Positions 7,070 to 15,998 of a stretch of DNA of 58,182 nucleotides are shown in pieces. Every line of letters begins with the position of its first letter. The first letter of the stretch is position 1. The position numbers and the translations under genes are program-made. The DNA lies in assembly GCA_945865635.1 (NCBI GenBank), contig CAMBEP010000031.1, positions 1 to 58,182 on the forward strand. The letters are read 5' to 3'. The notes under the pieces were generated by a model. That model was not told the DNA's origin. It did no database searches and saw only the letters and a program-made list of their open reading frames with translations. This DNA is from Candidatus Kuenenia stuttgartensis (GTDB lineage Bacteria > Planctomycetota > Planctomycetia > Isosphaerales > Isosphaeraceae).

Positions 7070-8872
7070 ATGGAAATCATCAAAATGAAACGCCAGCCCC
7101 TCTATCGGCCAACTCGATCCGAACTGCTGATCTTACTGGCTCTAGGCTTGCCCATAACCCTACTCACCTTTTTTAATATCGATCGCTGGCGCGGCGTTTT
7201 AATCGCTCTTGCCACCATAATTCTGGTCGCTCTGATTGATCGCATCGGCCTGACAAATCGCTTCTGGCGAATCCTTGGTCGAATTGCAATCCGCCAGAAA
7301 CTTTCTGTCACAATCGTCAGCACTGTTGCATTAATCACCTCCATGCTTTGCTCCTGGTATTTACCACCGATTCCACTTGTCCACGACGAATACAGCTATC
7401 TTTTTGCAGCAGAAACATTTGCATCCGGACGACTCACAAACCCGACCCACCCGCTTTGGGAACATTTCGAAACATTCCATATTCTTTCCATTCCTACAAC
7501 AGCTTCCAAATATCCTCCCGCTCAAGCACTCTTCCTGGCCGCTGGCAAAATCCTGACCGGAATCGACATTAGCGGTGTCTGGATCAGCTTCGCCATGGCC
7601 TGTGCCGCATTCTGCTGGATGCTCCAGGCCTGGCTCCCCCAACGCTGGGCCTTCATCGGTGGCCTTATCGCCGCCCTTCACCCCTTCATGCACTATCCAC
7701 CTAATAACAATTACTGGTCCTGGACCCAATCGTTCTGGGGTGGCAATGTGGCAATGCTTGGCGGCTGCCTGCTCTTCGGATCCCTGCCCGGAATTCACCG
7801 AAAGCCGACTGCTGGAATGGCAATCGCCATGGGAGCCGGCATCCTGCTGCTTGCCAACTCAAGACCCTTCGAAGGAGCCATCGTCTGCCTGCCTGCTGCG
7901 CTTTACCTTTTGATCTGGCTGCGCCGCGAAATAAAAAAAGGGCCAATCAAATTCCATCTCATCCATTTCATTTTACCAATCTCCTTGATTCTTTTCTGCG
8001 GTACTGCTGCCATGGCTTCTTATAACCATGCCGTAACAGGCAGCTTTTTCCGTATGCCCAATCAGGAACATGAAGCCCAGTACTCCTCTGCACCCATGTT
8101 TCTATTTCAAAAGCCGAATCCAAACATCTCATACCGAAATGAAAACTTCACTGTTATGTATCTGAAATGGCATTTCAAAGCCTTTCAGTTTCAACAGAAT
8201 CTGATAGGCTGGCTGAAATGGCGAGTCATCTGGATCAATACTATCATCGTTTTCTTCATCGGCCCTCTGGGACTGGCCATGCTCTGGCTCCCAGCCGCCT
8301 GGCAACGCAAACCTGTTCGCCTGGCCTCATTCGCAATCGCACCCCTTATGGGCATCCATCAGCTTGTCCTGGCCACAACCCCTCACTATGTGGCTCCTGC
8401 CGCTTGCCTTTTCTTGCTTGTCGTCGTCAGTTGCCTGAGGCAACTCTCTGTCATGCGAATCGGGCACCAAAAGATCGGCCGAACCTTCACTCTCAGCCTG
8501 CTCATGCTGCTTCCGGTCTGCATCCTCTTGAGCCTTTTTCAAAGAGGAAAATTACCCCCCATGGCAAATGTTTATCGCCACAATTTCCTGCACCAGCTCG
8601 AACAATCCGATGGCCAGCACCTGGTCATTGTCCGATACCTCCCAAGTTCCTTTTCCAATGGATTCCCATGGGTTTATGAATGGGTCTACAACGCGCCTGA
8701 TATCGACAATTCAAAAGTCATCTGGGCTCGCGAAATGGCTCCAGAACAAAACCGCAACCTTTTGGAATACTTCAAGAACCGAAAAAAATGGCTCATCGAG
8801 ATCGGCCCCGAAACACCGATCCTCAAACCATGGCCAGAGCCGGCCCCCACCCCTCCAACTTTCAGCCAATAA
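7070..8872 (+). CDS. GT39/ArnT-like multi-pass membrane glycosyltransferase
   Basis: A 600-residue protein with many hydrophobic segments in roughly the first 460 residues, and a polar C-terminal part. After the second or third helix comes PLVHDEYSYLFAAETFASG (about residues 101-119); an acidic pair in the first extracytoplasmic loop is the hallmark of the PMT/ArnT (GT39/GT83) fold, which uses lipid-linked sugar donors at the outer face of the membrane. Its place after the heptose genes suggests transfer of a sugar to an envelope glycan or protein. An alternative start is the ATG at 7085. Donor and acceptor are unknown. Confidence 0.75.
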   Translation: MEIIKMKRQPLYRPTRSELLILLALGLPITLLTFFNIDRWRGVLIALATIILVALIDRIGLTNRFWRILGRIAIRQKLSVTIVSTVALITSMLCSWYLPPIPLVHDEYSYLFAAETFASGRLTNPTHPLWEHFETFHILSIPTTASKYPPAQALFLAAGKILTGIDISGVWISFAMACAAFCWMLQAWLPQRWAFIGGLIAALHPFMHYPPNNNYWSWTQSFWGGNVAMLGGCLLFGSLPGIHRKPTAGMAIAMGAGILLLANSRPFEGAIVCLPAALYLLIWLRREIKKGPIKFHLIHFILPISLILFCGTAAMASYNHAVTGSFFRMPNQEHEAQYSSAPMFLFQKPNPNISYRNENFTVMYLKWHFKAFQFQQNLIGWLKWRVIWINTIIVFFIGPLGLAMLWLPAAWQRKPVRLASFAIAPLMGIHQLVLATTPHYVAPAACLFLLVVVSCLRQLSVMRIGHQKIGRTFTLSLLMLLPVCILLSLFQRGKLPPMANVYRHNFLHQLEQSDGQHLVIVRYLPSSFSNGFPWVYEWVYNAPDIDNSKVIWAREMAPEQNRNLLEYFKNRKKWLIEIGPETPILKPWPEPAPTPPTFSQ

Positions 8873-8948
8873 CCTTTAAACACCTCTAAACTAAAAAGAA
8901 ATCAGCCGCTCGAGCCTCTCCCAGAGCCTAAAAATGCTTGATAACCAC

Positions 8949-8977
8949 TTGACGGAAAATGCCTTGACTGATAGTAT
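8949..8977 (+). promoter_or_regulatory. Sigma70-like promoter ahead of rpiA
   Basis: TTGACG (8949-8954), a 17-base spacer and TAGTAT (8972-8977). The predicted transcription start falls just before the palindrome at 8989, so a repressor bound there would block this promoter. The 8873-9176 gap holds this promoter, the palindrome and a half-site, and no gene. Confidence 0.55.
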
Positions 8978-8988
8978 TTAACCTTCAG

Positions 8989-9002
8989 CCGAAACGTTTC
9001 GG
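8989..9002. promoter_or_regulatory. Palindromic operator CCGAAACGTTTCGG (LacI-type candidate)
   Basis: A perfect 14-bp palindrome centred on a CG dyad, as in LacI/GalR-family operators. It sits 12 bases after the -10 box. The 11-base segment CAGCCGAAACG recurs at 9055-9065, giving a second half-site 69 bases downstream. The same 12-bp core, CGAAACGTTTCG, occurs at 45719-45730. The regulator is not in the window. Confidence 0.55.
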
Positions 9003-9176
9003 CGGGATTCAAAAATCGCCGTAAGTCCAAGCACTCATGTTGCTTGTGGATCAGCAGCCGAAACGATCTGTTCGCTCTTCGCTGCTTCTGTTCCTACTAT
9101 AAGGCCCGTTTGAAGCGATTTCCTTATCCTGGTCATTCTGACATCTCAGGCTTTGATTCACTGGATCGTTTTTCAA

Positions 9177-9878
9177 ATGCCCGAAAGTCAGGAAAAAGCG
9201 AAACAAAACGCGGCCATCGCAGGTGCTGCCATGGTCCTGCATGGCATGACGGTCGGCCTTGGCTCAGGCACAACCGCCGAACTGCTTGTCGCTGAACTCG
9301 GCCGAAGGGTGCGTCACTTCGGCCTCATGATTACCGCCGTTTCCACAAGCGAACGAACTTCCGATCTGGCCAAACTGGCCGGAATCCAAATCGTCGATCC
9401 TGCCGAAATCAAGACACTCGACATTGTCATTGATGGGGCCGATGAAATCGACCCTCAATTCCGGATGATCAAAGGTCGCGGTGGCGCTCTACTTCGCGAA
9501 AAAATTGTCGCGGCCGCTGGCCATAAACGTATCATTCTGGTCGATCAGACCAAGCCCGTGCTCCAACTCGGCACTCGCCACCACCTGCCTGTCGAAATCG
9601 CCGCCTTTGGGCAGCACTGGACCCTCAGCCAACTCCTTAAACTCGTCCAAAAAGTCACCCTCCGAACTCTCCCAAACGGCATGCCGTTCATCACCGACGG
9701 CGGCAATCGAATTGCCGACCTCCACACAGGCCCAATACTAAACCCCGAATCGCTTCAAGCCACCTTGCTTGCCATCCCAGGTGTCTACGAAACCGGGCTT
9801 TTCATCGATCTGTGCGACGTTCTCATCGTCGCAAATTCCACCAATGTTCAAATCTCGAATCGGCCCAAACCTGCCTGA
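9177..9878 (+). CDS. rpiA: Ribose-5-phosphate isomerase A
   Basis: A 233-residue protein from the ATG at 9177 (an upstream TTG at 9153 is less likely). Diagnostic RpiA motifs are present: VGLGSGTTAELLV (phosphate loop), VIDGADEIDP (catalytic acidic segment) and KGRGGALLREKIVA. The enzyme interconverts ribose 5-phosphate and ribulose 5-phosphate in the cytosol. With the transaldolase it could feed sedoheptulose 7-phosphate to the heptose pathway. The promoter-operator arrangement upstream suggests independent control. It converges with the DUF1501 gene, leaving 42 bases between stops. Confidence 0.92.
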   Translation: MPESQEKAKQNAAIAGAAMVLHGMTVGLGSGTTAELLVAELGRRVRHFGLMITAVSTSERTSDLAKLAGIQIVDPAEIKTLDIVIDGADEIDPQFRMIKGRGGALLREKIVAAAGHKRIILVDQTKPVLQLGTRHHLPVEIAAFGQHWTLSQLLKLVQKVTLRTLPNGMPFITDGGNRIADLHTGPILNPESLQATLLAIPGVYETGLFIDLCDVLIVANSTNVQISNRPKPA

Positions 9879-9920
9879 CTCGCTTTTTTATCCACTTGCA
9901 ACCAGTTTCATCCATCATCG

Positions 9921-11369
9921 TTACGCCAAAATCTCTTTGATCACGCGGCCACCATTGACCGTCAGACGCTCATCCCGACCATCCCGAGGAAAAGTCAGCC
10001 GTTTGTGATCCAACCCAAGCTGGTGCAAGATCGTTGCATGAATATCATGCACATGCACCCGCCCCTCGATCGCCTTCAGGCCAAATTCATCCGTCGCACC
10101 AAATGTCAGGCCCGCCTTCACCCCGCCACCCGCCATAAACATTGAAAAACCATAAGGGTTATGATCCCTCCCCTTGGTCTTCTCATTCATCGGCGTCCGA
10201 CCAAACTCTCCTCCCCAAATCACCAGGGTCGTCTCAAGCAAGCCCCGCCGCTTCAAGTCCTGAATCAAGGCCGACACCGGCTTGTCACTCCGTGGGCAAA
10301 GCCGACCATGATTCTCTTCCATGTCGCCGTGCGCGTCCCACTGACTGCCAGAACCACTATAACACTGTACAAACCGCACTCCACGCTCGACCAAACGCCT
10401 CGCTCGCAAACACATCGTTCCATATGTCCTTGTGCGATCATCATCAAGCCCGTAAAGCAACTTCGTCTCCGCCGTCTCTGTCGACAAGTCAACTGTCTCC
10501 GGAGCCTCAGCCTGCATCTTGTAAGCCAACTCATAGGCCGCAATCCGGGCCGCCAATCGCGTATCTTCCTCACGCCCCTCAAGATGAAGCCGGTCAAGAT
10601 CCGTGATTCCCTGCAACTTCCTCTGCTGAAGCTCTTGATCTGACCCCTTCGGCGGCTGCAGATAAAGAATCGGCGAACCATCACGCCGAAACGGTGTCCC
10701 CTGAAATGTTGCAGGCATCCAGCCTGTTCCCCAATTTCGCGCCCCACCCAATGGGTCGCCTGCATCGCTCATCACCACAAACGATGGCAAGTTCGCATTC
10801 TCGGTACCAAGACCATAACTTACCCACGCACCAAGACTCGGGCGACCCGCCAATATGCTGCCTGTATTCATCTGGCAGACACTGCCCACATGATTGATGC
10901 CATCGCAATAACACGAACGTATCAGGCAGATCTCATCCGCAACCTTCGCAACATGCGGGTACCAGTCCGATACCCACAAACCTGATTCACCGTGCTGCGC
11001 AAACTTCCGGCTCGATGGCATCAACGTATTGCCACCGACCCCCATCGGTGTGAAAACCGGGCCAATACTCGGCGGTAATGGCTTGCCCGACCACCTCTCA
11101 AGTGCTGGCTTCGGATCAAACAAATCAATGTGGCTCGGACCACCTTCCATAAACAGAAAAATCACACTTTTGGCCTTGGGCGCAAAATGAGGTACCCTTT
11201 GACCCAGCGGATTGAGTGGATCTATTTCCGGAACCTCCGCTCGGGCATCGTCCCAGCCCATCATCGAACCCAAAGCCAACCCGCCAAATCCCGCTCCCGC
11301 CTGGGCCAAAAATTCACGCCGGGTTGCTGGCCAGATCACATGCGATTTCGCGGCTGCTTCTGAACTCAT
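9921..11369 (-). CDS. DUF1501 family Tat-exported protein
   Basis: A 482-residue protein when started at the ATG at 11369, which has GAAGGGAG about 9 bases upstream; a longer reading from 11417 lacks this support. The N-terminus has a Tat-type signal: TRREFLAQAGAGFGGLALG. Then come VIFLFMEGGPSHIDLFDPKP and the late GGEFGRTP and GRDHNP motifs of DUF1501, a family related to the sulfatase/alkaline phosphatase fold. Function is unknown; genomes pair it with DUF1549/DUF1553 proteins, as here with 31 bases between genes. Probably periplasmic. Confidence 0.92.
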   Translation of the reverse strand: MSSEAAAKSHVIWPATRREFLAQAGAGFGGLALGSMMGWDDARAEVPEIDPLNPLGQRVPHFAPKAKSVIFLFMEGGPSHIDLFDPKPALERWSGKPLPPSIGPVFTPMGVGGNTLMPSSRKFAQHGESGLWVSDWYPHVAKVADEICLIRSCYCDGINHVGSVCQMNTGSILAGRPSLGAWVSYGLGTENANLPSFVVMSDAGDPLGGARNWGTGWMPATFQGTPFRRDGSPILYLQPPKGSDQELQQRKLQGITDLDRLHLEGREEDTRLAARIAAYELAYKMQAEAPETVDLSTETAETKLLYGLDDDRTRTYGTMCLRARRLVERGVRFVQCYSGSGSQWDAHGDMEENHGRLCPRSDKPVSALIQDLKRRGLLETTLVIWGGEFGRTPMNEKTKGRDHNPYGFSMFMAGGGVKAGLTFGATDEFGLKAIEGRVHVHDIHATILHQLGLDHKRLTFPRDGRDERLTVNGGRVIKEILA

Positions 11370-11400
11370 CGTCGTGGCTCCCTTCTCTCTCTCAATCAGC

Positions 11401-13704
11401 TCAATCGACAAATACAAACTCGTTCAGATTCAGTACGACATGACACAAATCTGACCAAACCGCACGCTCAGCCTCACCTGATCGCCATTCTGACGACTTC
11501 TCCGACAACCCATCCGACCCTACCCGTCCCACCACACCCAAACGCGCTCGCAGCGTCGCCGAAAGCTCACTCAGACGTGCCAATTCCGCTTCGCTCGGAA
11601 TTCGACTGAAACAAACGATCCACAAATCCCTGAATCGCTCCTGATCCGTACCCCTCGGACGCTCCCGAATCAATCTTTCCGCCAATGCCTTCGACTCATC
11701 CAGCGAAAAATCAGAATTGAGCAACATCAAAGCCTGGGGAGCATTGATCGAAACCAGTCGCTCCGGACACGTCAAATTCGAGTCGGGATAGTCAAACGCA
11801 TCCAGAAACGGATGCTTCACATTCCGCTTCACAAATATATAAACACTTCGCCTGCGATGGCTTGCCTCATCCTTGTCAACCGTCCAGTCCTTCACATCAA
11901 GCCCCGCCGGCATCGGCGGCCTGACACTCGGCCCACCCATCTCAGAATTCAATCGGCCTGAAACCAGCAAGACTCCGTCCCGAACCATCTCTGCATCCAG
12001 ACGGCGACGCGTTTGATGCGACAAAAGCATGTTGTCAGGGTCGTCCTGAATCGCCTGCGCCGAAGGGCGGCTCGATTGCCTGTAAGTCGCGCTGGTCACC
12101 ATCAATCGATGCAAGTCTCTAAATCTCCAACCTTGGCTCATAAATGTCGATGCCAGCCAGTCAAGCAGCTCCGGATGGCTCGGCTCCATGCCCTGAGTGC
12201 CGAAATCAGAGGTCGTTGTCACTATCCCACGGCCAAAATGCTGCTGCCAGACCCGGTTCACAATCACCCGACTCGTCAACGGATGATCCGGCCTCGTCAG
12301 CCAATTCACCAACGCCGTCCGCGTTCCTGTCGTCGCATGGCCTGTCGGACGCTTCTCGATCTGCTTCTGATCACTCAAAACCGATAGCAATCCCGGCTCA
12401 ATCACCTCCGCCTGCCTGTGAAAATTGCCCTTCAATAGCAAGTGCACCGGCGCGGCATAGCGGCCTGTATCCGTCATCCCGGAAGCGATCGGCAATGGCG
12501 ATGGTTTCATCTTTTCCACTCCCCCAAGCCCCCCCTTCATCGCCGTCCATCTCTCCCGATCGGCTGGTGTCATTGCCGCAACCACTGATTCAGACGACAC
12601 TTTCAGCGTCTTCATCGCATTGCGTATGGTCGTCACCTGCAAATCCGTACGCTGACCCGGATCTGTCTCCAATGCCTTCAGCGTCGTCTGCGACATACGC
12701 TGCCGAACCGGCTCCAGAACCTTCGTCCAATAAGGCTGCTCAATGTCGGTCAAAGCCTTCTCAAGTGAAGCCTTACGCACCTCATATTCGCTCTGGACCG
12801 TCGCGTTCAGGGCCACCTCCACAGCATTCCCCAATGGATAGTCGTCCTTCGGTACAAGCCCGCCAAACAAGGCCTGAAACCGGTAATAATCCTTATGACT
12901 GATCGGGTCATACTTGTGGTCGTGGCAGCGGGCACACGCCACCGTTAATCCCATGAAAAGCGATGCATTTGTGTCCGCTATGTCATCCAGAATCAACTGA
13001 CGGTTCAAGCCCGGAACCATGTTGTTGTCTTCAAATGGGTAATGACGATTCAAACCCGTCGCTATAAACGCCTCAGGCTGATTCGGCGCAAGCTCATCAC
13101 CCGCCAACTGAAAACCCAGAAATTTGTCATACGGCATATCGGAATTCAAGGCGCCTATCACCCAGTCGCGATAACGCCAGGCATTCGGCCGCGTCACATC
13201 CGCCTTAAAGCCATCGCTCTCGGCATATCGTGCCAAATCCAGCCACCATCGCGCCCACCGCTCGCCATAAGCCTTCCGATTAAGAAGATTCTCTACAAGC
13301 AAATCATAAGCCTCGGGCCGGGCGTCAGCCTGAAATGCCCTGATCTCTTCTGGCGTCGGCGGCAATCCCGTCAAATCAAATGTCACACGACGAATCAATG
13401 TCAACTTGTCCGCCTCGGCCGATGGCTTCAAACCCATCTTCTCAACCTGACTCAGCACAAATTGATCAATCGGATTCCGGACCAGATTTTGATTCCGAAC
13501 CTGCGGCGGCTCGACCCGCCGAATCGGCTGAAACGCCCAGTGCCCCTTCTGATCCGCCGTCCAAGTCGGCTCCGGCGTCACCACATCCACCTTCTTCGTC
13601 TGGTGAAAATCGTCGTCAATCCCGCTCGCATACGATACGAAGAAACTCAGTGCAGAAACCATCGCCGCACTCAAACCAAGTCGTAAGTTCAACATCTTTG
13701 ACAT
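11401..13704 (-). CDS. DUF1549/DUF1553 secreted protein
   Basis: A 767-residue protein from the ATG at 13704 (13695 is also possible). This start begins a clear signal peptide, LNLRLGLSAAMVSALSFFVS; the longer frame to 13848 has no such start. DUF1549 follows (NPIDQFVLSQVEKMGLKPS, then VTFDLTGLPPTPEEI, about residues 90-140), with ACARCHDHKYDPI holding a CxxCH haem-type motif, and DUF1553 towards the C-terminus (TRPDHPLTSRVIVNRVWQQH). There is no N-terminal PSCyt1 domain, which larger relatives have. It forms an operon with the DUF1501 gene; the pair is suspected to act in polymer breakdown or electron transfer, unproven. Confidence 0.92.
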   Translation of the reverse strand: MSKMLNLRLGLSAAMVSALSFFVSYASGIDDDFHQTKKVDVVTPEPTWTADQKGHWAFQPIRRVEPPQVRNQNLVRNPIDQFVLSQVEKMGLKPSAEADKLTLIRRVTFDLTGLPPTPEEIRAFQADARPEAYDLLVENLLNRKAYGERWARWWLDLARYAESDGFKADVTRPNAWRYRDWVIGALNSDMPYDKFLGFQLAGDELAPNQPEAFIATGLNRHYPFEDNNMVPGLNRQLILDDIADTNASLFMGLTVACARCHDHKYDPISHKDYYRFQALFGGLVPKDDYPLGNAVEVALNATVQSEYEVRKASLEKALTDIEQPYWTKVLEPVRQRMSQTTLKALETDPGQRTDLQVTTIRNAMKTLKVSSESVVAAMTPADRERWTAMKGGLGGVEKMKPSPLPIASGMTDTGRYAAPVHLLLKGNFHRQAEVIEPGLLSVLSDQKQIEKRPTGHATTGTRTALVNWLTRPDHPLTSRVIVNRVWQQHFGRGIVTTTSDFGTQGMEPSHPELLDWLASTFMSQGWRFRDLHRLMVTSATYRQSSRPSAQAIQDDPDNMLLSHQTRRRLDAEMVRDGVLLVSGRLNSEMGGPSVRPPMPAGLDVKDWTVDKDEASHRRRSVYIFVKRNVKHPFLDAFDYPDSNLTCPERLVSINAPQALMLLNSDFSLDESKALAERLIRERPRGTDQERFRDLWIVCFSRIPSEAELARLSELSATLRARLGVVGRVGSDGLSEKSSEWRSGEAERAVWSDLCHVVLNLNEFVFVD

Positions 13705-13935
13705 GCGTGAAGGCTCCGGAAACGGCCGCTGACCGGGGGAGACTGAACCAAATTCAGGAGCAAGGCAATTCGGGTGCCACCGCACAAGCAGATCGACCCA
13801 TCTATAATCTATTCGGTTTTCTTCTCTCAGTCCACTGCTTTCTTCCAATTACTCAAACAAGTTTTAAAAACTGCCCCCACCTGACATTCCAACTCCCCGT
13901 ACCTCATCAATCCTCATCCCACACACGAAAACGAC

Positions 13936-14165
13936 TCCCGAAACATAGGCAATCATCAACGATCAGGCAAATTGTCCCGATCACAAAAACCTGCCGAGTT
14001 ATCCCGATCTTAGGAATATATTTATAAAAATCCCGTTTACGCAACAATGCATGCCGCCACTTTCAGAGCCATATTAAAGTCATACAAGCGAGGATTGCGA
14101 GATTTAGTCATCCCGCAATTGGGGATTGATTCCTAACCATACACCAAGTCCCGTTAACGGGGACA
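13936..14165. repeat. Cluster of TCCCG motifs and two TCCCG-N5-GGGGA palindromes
   Basis: TCCCG occurs on the plus strand at 13936, 13975, 14002, 14031, 14111 and 14149. The last two belong to matching imperfect palindromes: ATCCCGCAATTGGGGAT (14110-14126) and GTCCCGTTAACGGGGAC (14149-14165), 39 bases apart. They lie just before the gene at 14225, so they may be operator sites. The rest of the 13705-14224 gap shows nothing else I recognise. Confidence 0.5.
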
Positions 14166-14224
14166 AGATCTAGAAGGTTCCAATTTGCATGACTCTTTCT
14201 ACCTTGAGCCGGAGAGAAACGAAT

Positions 14225-15937
14225 ATGCCCAAAAGCACTCAAACTCTTCCAAAAGTTCCCAATGCTCCGATCATTGCCGAAATCCCGGCGCATCCGCCCT
14301 TGAAATCACGTGTCCAGATCAACCGTGAAAATGCCCAGAATTCCACCGGCCCAAAAACCCCGCAAGGCAAAATTGCAAGCCGTCAAAATTCGCTTAATCA
14401 CGGATTGAGCGCTCAAGTCGCTCTACCCCGGGAAATCATGGTCGAAGTGGCCGACCATTTTTGGCAACTTGCCAATGCCTATTGCCCCACAAATGCAATC
14501 GCTGTCAATGCAATCCTTGAACTAACCATGTGCGCCTGGAAAAACCGCCGACTCTTCGAGCAATTTGCAGGCAACCAAGCCCGATCCAAAATCTCCCATT
14601 CCACCCAAAGAATCTCCAAAAATCAAAGGCTCGCACAACACTGGTTCCAGAAAGTCCAAATCGACCCGCCCAAGGCCATCATCAAGCTCATCCACAGCCA
14701 GGAAGGACTCGATCTGCTCATCCAGGCCGCCCAAAATCTCCTCGACGAACTACGCAAACCAAATGGCGACGGCTTCTGGACCGTCAATCAATTGCATTTG
14801 GCACTTGCCCTTAAGGGATTTCGATCCGCTGAAGTCTGGAATCAGCCTGAAATACGCGAATTCTGGGCCTGCTGGATGGCAATCCATCCCGATAAAAACA
14901 CGTGCATCAACCAATGCAATGACCATACCAATGTCGAGCGAGAATATCATCGACGAATCAGCGAAACCATTAAAAATCGACCTGCACCCGACAGAGCCAG
15001 AGAAACACTCGACCTGGAAATGCAAATCCTGATCGCAGACTGGTCTGAAAAACTCTCGGCCTTAAGATCCGTCGAGCACCAACTCCAGACGCTTGACAGC
15101 CGATCTGCCGGCTGGCCGCAACCCCACGAAGCGGCTCAGAACTTGCTCCACCTCAGATATTCCACCGCCAACGATCGCAAGACCCGCGAATTGCATGCCC
15201 TCCTACAATCCTTCCCAAGCCACGAAAACCCTTCCGACTGGATGTTTGACCAGACCATGCTCCCGCCCGACTGGAGAGCAGTCCTCATGAACCACAACGA
15301 CCAGAAAAACCCGCAGCCAACCGGATCAGACTTCGATAACGCAATCGACCAGATTTACAATACCAAGCCAAAATACAAGGAGTCAATCGACCAATCCATC
15401 CTCCGAAATGCAATCTCCCACACGCATCGCCTGACAAACGAGCCTGACGGATCTGAAAACCAGGAAAACAACGTTCCAAATGATCCAGCCAATGAGCTCG
15501 CTCGGGAAATACCGGCATTAAACGTCACAGAAACGCCAATCCTTAGTCCTGGAAACACCAGTCGGCTAATCTCACCTATGCTACAACTCGGAAAGGAGAT
15601 GGGTCTGATCCAAAAAGACAGCGAGCAAACCATCCAAGAACTCCTGATGCAGGAATATGATGCCAATCAGGCTATCCGCAATCAGGCACTTGCCAATCCC
15701 ACCACACACAAACCCCTGATTCTAGAGAAGTTTACGCTTACAGAACCAATCCTGTTTGAGGAGATCGCCATGACCACGCCAGAACTTTCGACCGCATCAG
15801 GCCTAGACCTTCGCCCACCCGCAGACTTACACCTCGATAGAGCTCGACCAAAACGACACCGCAAAGACCTGCCCAGACCTGGAGCACCTTTGCAAAAGCC
15901 GTCGCAAAGACGTAAATCGATTGCAAAATTGCTGTAA
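14225..15937 (+). CDS. Protein of unknown function with N-terminal STGPKTPQGK motif
   Basis: A 570-residue protein; the ATG at 14225 follows GGAGAGA, better than the upstream ATG at 14189. Near the N-terminus is INRENAQNSTGPKTPQGK followed by SRQNSLNHGL, a conserved block seen at the start of many uncharacterised bacterial proteins. The rest is polar, rich in Q, N and R, with predicted helical stretches and a basic C-terminus (RRKSIAKLL). There is no signal peptide, membrane segment or catalytic motif, so it is probably cytoplasmic; the basic ends could bind nucleic acid, but that is speculation. Confidence 0.75.
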   Translation: MPKSTQTLPKVPNAPIIAEIPAHPPLKSRVQINRENAQNSTGPKTPQGKIASRQNSLNHGLSAQVALPREIMVEVADHFWQLANAYCPTNAIAVNAILELTMCAWKNRRLFEQFAGNQARSKISHSTQRISKNQRLAQHWFQKVQIDPPKAIIKLIHSQEGLDLLIQAAQNLLDELRKPNGDGFWTVNQLHLALALKGFRSAEVWNQPEIREFWACWMAIHPDKNTCINQCNDHTNVEREYHRRISETIKNRPAPDRARETLDLEMQILIADWSEKLSALRSVEHQLQTLDSRSAGWPQPHEAAQNLLHLRYSTANDRKTRELHALLQSFPSHENPSDWMFDQTMLPPDWRAVLMNHNDQKNPQPTGSDFDNAIDQIYNTKPKYKESIDQSILRNAISHTHRLTNEPDGSENQENNVPNDPANELAREIPALNVTETPILSPGNTSRLISPMLQLGKEMGLIQKDSEQTIQELLMQEYDANQAIRNQALANPTTHKPLILEKFTLTEPILFEEIAMTTPELSTASGLDLRPPADLHLDRARPKRHRKDLPRPGAPLQKPSQRRKSIAKLL

Positions 15938-15998
15938 ATCCCGATCCCGTTACTCTCAAAGACGTTTCAATTCATCTCTATTCCATAAACCTTGCATG

